Of a stretch of 60,000 nt of DNA, positions 58,050 through 60,000 are shown one piece after another. The notes under the pieces were generated by a model that was not told where the DNA came from, made no database searches, and saw only the letters and a list, made by a program, of their open reading frames with translations. The stretch comes from Polytrichum commune. Lineage: Eukaryota > Streptophyta > Polytrichopsida > Polytrichales > Polytrichaceae. Positions within the stretch are counted from its first letter, which is position 1. Each line of letters begins with the position of its first letter. Both the position numbers and the translations under genes were made by a program. The stretch is taken from the NCBI GenBank assembly GCA_950295325.1, contig OX485803.1:24802001-24862000 (forward strand). Direction: 5' to 3'.

Positions 58050-58115
58050 CTTTTTCCTACTAACCCACTTCTTCTAGGATTGCAACACGTGATTAGTACA
58101 AGATGGCTAGGTATG
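58050..58115 (+). repeat. Short fragment of dispersed family S
   Basis: 'cctactaacccacttcttctaggat' followed by 'agtacaagatggctag' matches the beginning of family S and then stops. Confidence 0.5.
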
Positions 58116-59414
58116 TGTTCCTTATTTTGTGGGCTACCTAATTGCGAGGCCTAGTTTAACTCCCTATTTTGTGGCTCTTACAGTGTGAAATGCAAGTGGT
58201 GGGAGTGGGTGCTAATAAGGCATTAAGTGGACCATGAATAGGTAACAATTTGGGTGGGTTGAGGTTTATCATATGACAAACAAGATGCCAACACATGGCA
58301 CCACCAATGTATTGTAGTGGTCAGACAATAGTGGTGATGGCTTTCATGATTATAGTCATGTGTGCTCATGTCCACCCACCTACAATCAGCGTTCAGGAGT
58401 CCATGGTTGCTACCAATTCAAGGAGGCTTGTTTTGCGAGGAGGAGTGGGTGAATGGTGTTGGGTGCCCACATCCTTAACTGAGTATGCATGATGGACATA
58501 ACTAGAACCAAAGACACACATAAAATAATACTAGGATTTGCGGAGACATCACATTACTATTGCAATTAAACCAACGAGGGGTGAGCAAGCCCCATAATGC
58601 AGAGTTTATAATATTCGACATTCTATTAAATAAAAAATAGGTATTCATTTAACATCTACTACAAACATATGAGTCCATCATGCATCATTGAAAATTTCTC
58701 ATACATCACTTTAAGAAAAAACTGAGTAAATGTACCATGACATTACATTCTCAAAATTATGTCATCGACATAGGACAATTGCCTAGGTCTCACATGTAAT
58801 TACCAGATGGTCACAAAATGAACATATGAAGCGGATAAATGTCTTGTATTACAAACTCCGCCATCACATTGTCTCTCGCACAACAAAAGGGTCAATATTG
58901 GCACCTACATAAGTAGGTCAAAGGATTTGTTCCGGCCACAAAACACATATAAACATATACCTCCACCCAAATGTTCAACGAAGGTACCCCGACAAAGAAG
59001 CTAATCGGTGGACCCATACTCGCACGCTTAGCGGGGCACATCTTTGTGCCTAACCCAAGAAGGATAGCGTGAGGGGGGGGGCAAACATGGGCGATCTTTG
59101 GAGATTCTTTGCACTTGAATATTACTATGATGGACCTTATCTCACCTTAATTATAAGCTATATATACAACGGTTGTCGTGAACATCATCTAAAGAAAGAA
59201 GATGAGTATCAAAAAGTGGGATGTGAACGCACGAGTAATAGTGGACATTATTCATCCGTAAAGGTCAAGTGGTCATCCGTTAGTACCCTTTTTGCATGTG
59301 ACTAGCCTTACACACAATAGAAAACATGCAGGCCTTGGTTCGTGTGTACCTATAGCTAATCAGAACTCTTGGCTGCAGTTTAGGTTTTAACGCCCCCATG
59401 GTTCTCTGCACTAA
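58116..59414. other. Unassigned intergenic sequence
   Basis: Contains a 9-nt G run at about 59073-59081. No supported gene. Confidence 0.4.
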
Positions 59415-60000
59415 GGGGGGGTGTTTACATCATGGACCATGAAGTACACTAAATATGGTATTTAGTGTCACTTACTATTTGGAGTTACGTAATAGTATAA
59501 TTATTCGTTGTACATCTCATTCTTATTTTTGTTACCAACAAAGGTCGAATTGGTTGTTTGGACATTAACATCTTTACTTGGTGAAAAGTTATACTTATGG
59601 TGAACAAATATAGGAATGTGTGACTCCGAATAGGAAGTGACATTGAAATATCATATTTAGGGTAGTCTCTTGCTCCTCTAGAATATGTGATTGGTCGTTG
59701 AACTCGTCCCGGGACCACTTCGGTTTACATCAAGCAAAAAATTGTAAGAGTGACCATGGAACTTCAGGTCCCCAAAAGACCTATTTTCAAGCCTACATTA
59801 TCCATTGTCATGGTCCAGTGGGTTTTGCGGTGGGAGAGACAAAAGAGGTTCTCTCACTGCAATTGTGAGGGGACTGTGGCAGAGAAATGTCATTTATCTC
59901 TCTATATATATAATGTCTTGCTAATCCTTTCCATAATAATGAGTAAAGGAGGGACGAAGAAGGGGAGAAGGTTAATCGTGAAGAAAATACCCCAAAACTG
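59415..60000 (+). mobile_element. Harbinger-like element end, related to 53107-57133, truncated by window
   Basis: It begins GGGGGGGTGTTTACATCATG just after TAA, with ATGGACCATGAAGT following. After a nested MITE it shares 'tcgtcccgggaccactt.ggtttaca', 'aggtccccaaaa' and 'catggtcca.tg..ttttgc.gtg' with 53107-53340. The far end lies beyond the window. Confidence 0.7.
59447..59662. mobile_element. MITE family C, 216-bp member nested in Harbinger end
   Basis: CACTAAATATGGTATTTAGT at the left and 'catatttaggg' at the right are inverted, with TA on both sides (59445-59446, 59663-59664). It interrupts the Harbinger-like terminus right after ATGGACCATGAAG, so it is younger than that element. Confidence 0.8.

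Overview
The window is nuclear DNA of a land plant with a large, repeat-rich genome. It is AT-rich and almost gene-free. It carries many plant-type DNA transposons (pogo/Emigrant-like, PIF/Harbinger-like, CACTA), a tRNA-derived SINE, a Ty3/Gypsy RNase H fragment, and one intron-containing gene with GT-AG introns. That gene is a PAS-type hybrid histidine kinase resembling the PHK kinases described in mosses and reported to be lacking in seed plants. A bryophyte or lycophyte is therefore more likely than a seed plant, but this is inference.

Layout. 1-5.8 kb: part of a pogo-like element, direct repeats and otherwise unassigned DNA. 6.2-8.3 kb: a nested locus in which a pogo-like element took in a SINE, part of it was duplicated in tandem, and a second pogo-like element then inserted into one of the two copies; the other copy preserves the empty site. 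8.5-9.6 kb: a Tourist-like element whose relative lies at 52.1-53.1 kb. 12.0-13.8 kb: a pogo element with 23-bp inverted ends and an open transposase frame that keeps its catalytic residues but lacks the DNA-binding half. 15.0-19.1 kb: a GC-rich 4.1-kb TG...CA element with a 5-bp target duplication, full of TCCGGA hexamers and carrying one long frame broken by two TAG codons. 19-30 kb: several small inverted-repeat elements and a 1-kb CACTA element containing a tRNA-like sequence.

30.1-42.4 kb is the genic part. On the minus strand a ten-exon kinase frame (ATG at 38068, stop at 30719) encodes about 792 residues with all splice phases consistent: a sensor region, PAS, HisKA, HATPase and receiver. 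Further protein-like segments lie upstream (38.0-38.6 kb) but contain stops and frame breaks. A GC-rich block at 42.16-42.40 kb, with a CCAAT box beyond it, may be the 5' end of the transcription unit. A duplicated Gypsy RNase H fragment sits just downstream of the gene, and three repeats lie in its introns.

42.4-60 kb: a foldback element, a seven-copy 81-bp tandem repeat inside a dispersed repeat family, further pogo-like copies, and a 4.0-kb Harbinger element with a decayed transposase. The only gene that looks functional is the kinase; most of the rest records successive transposon insertion, duplication and decay.
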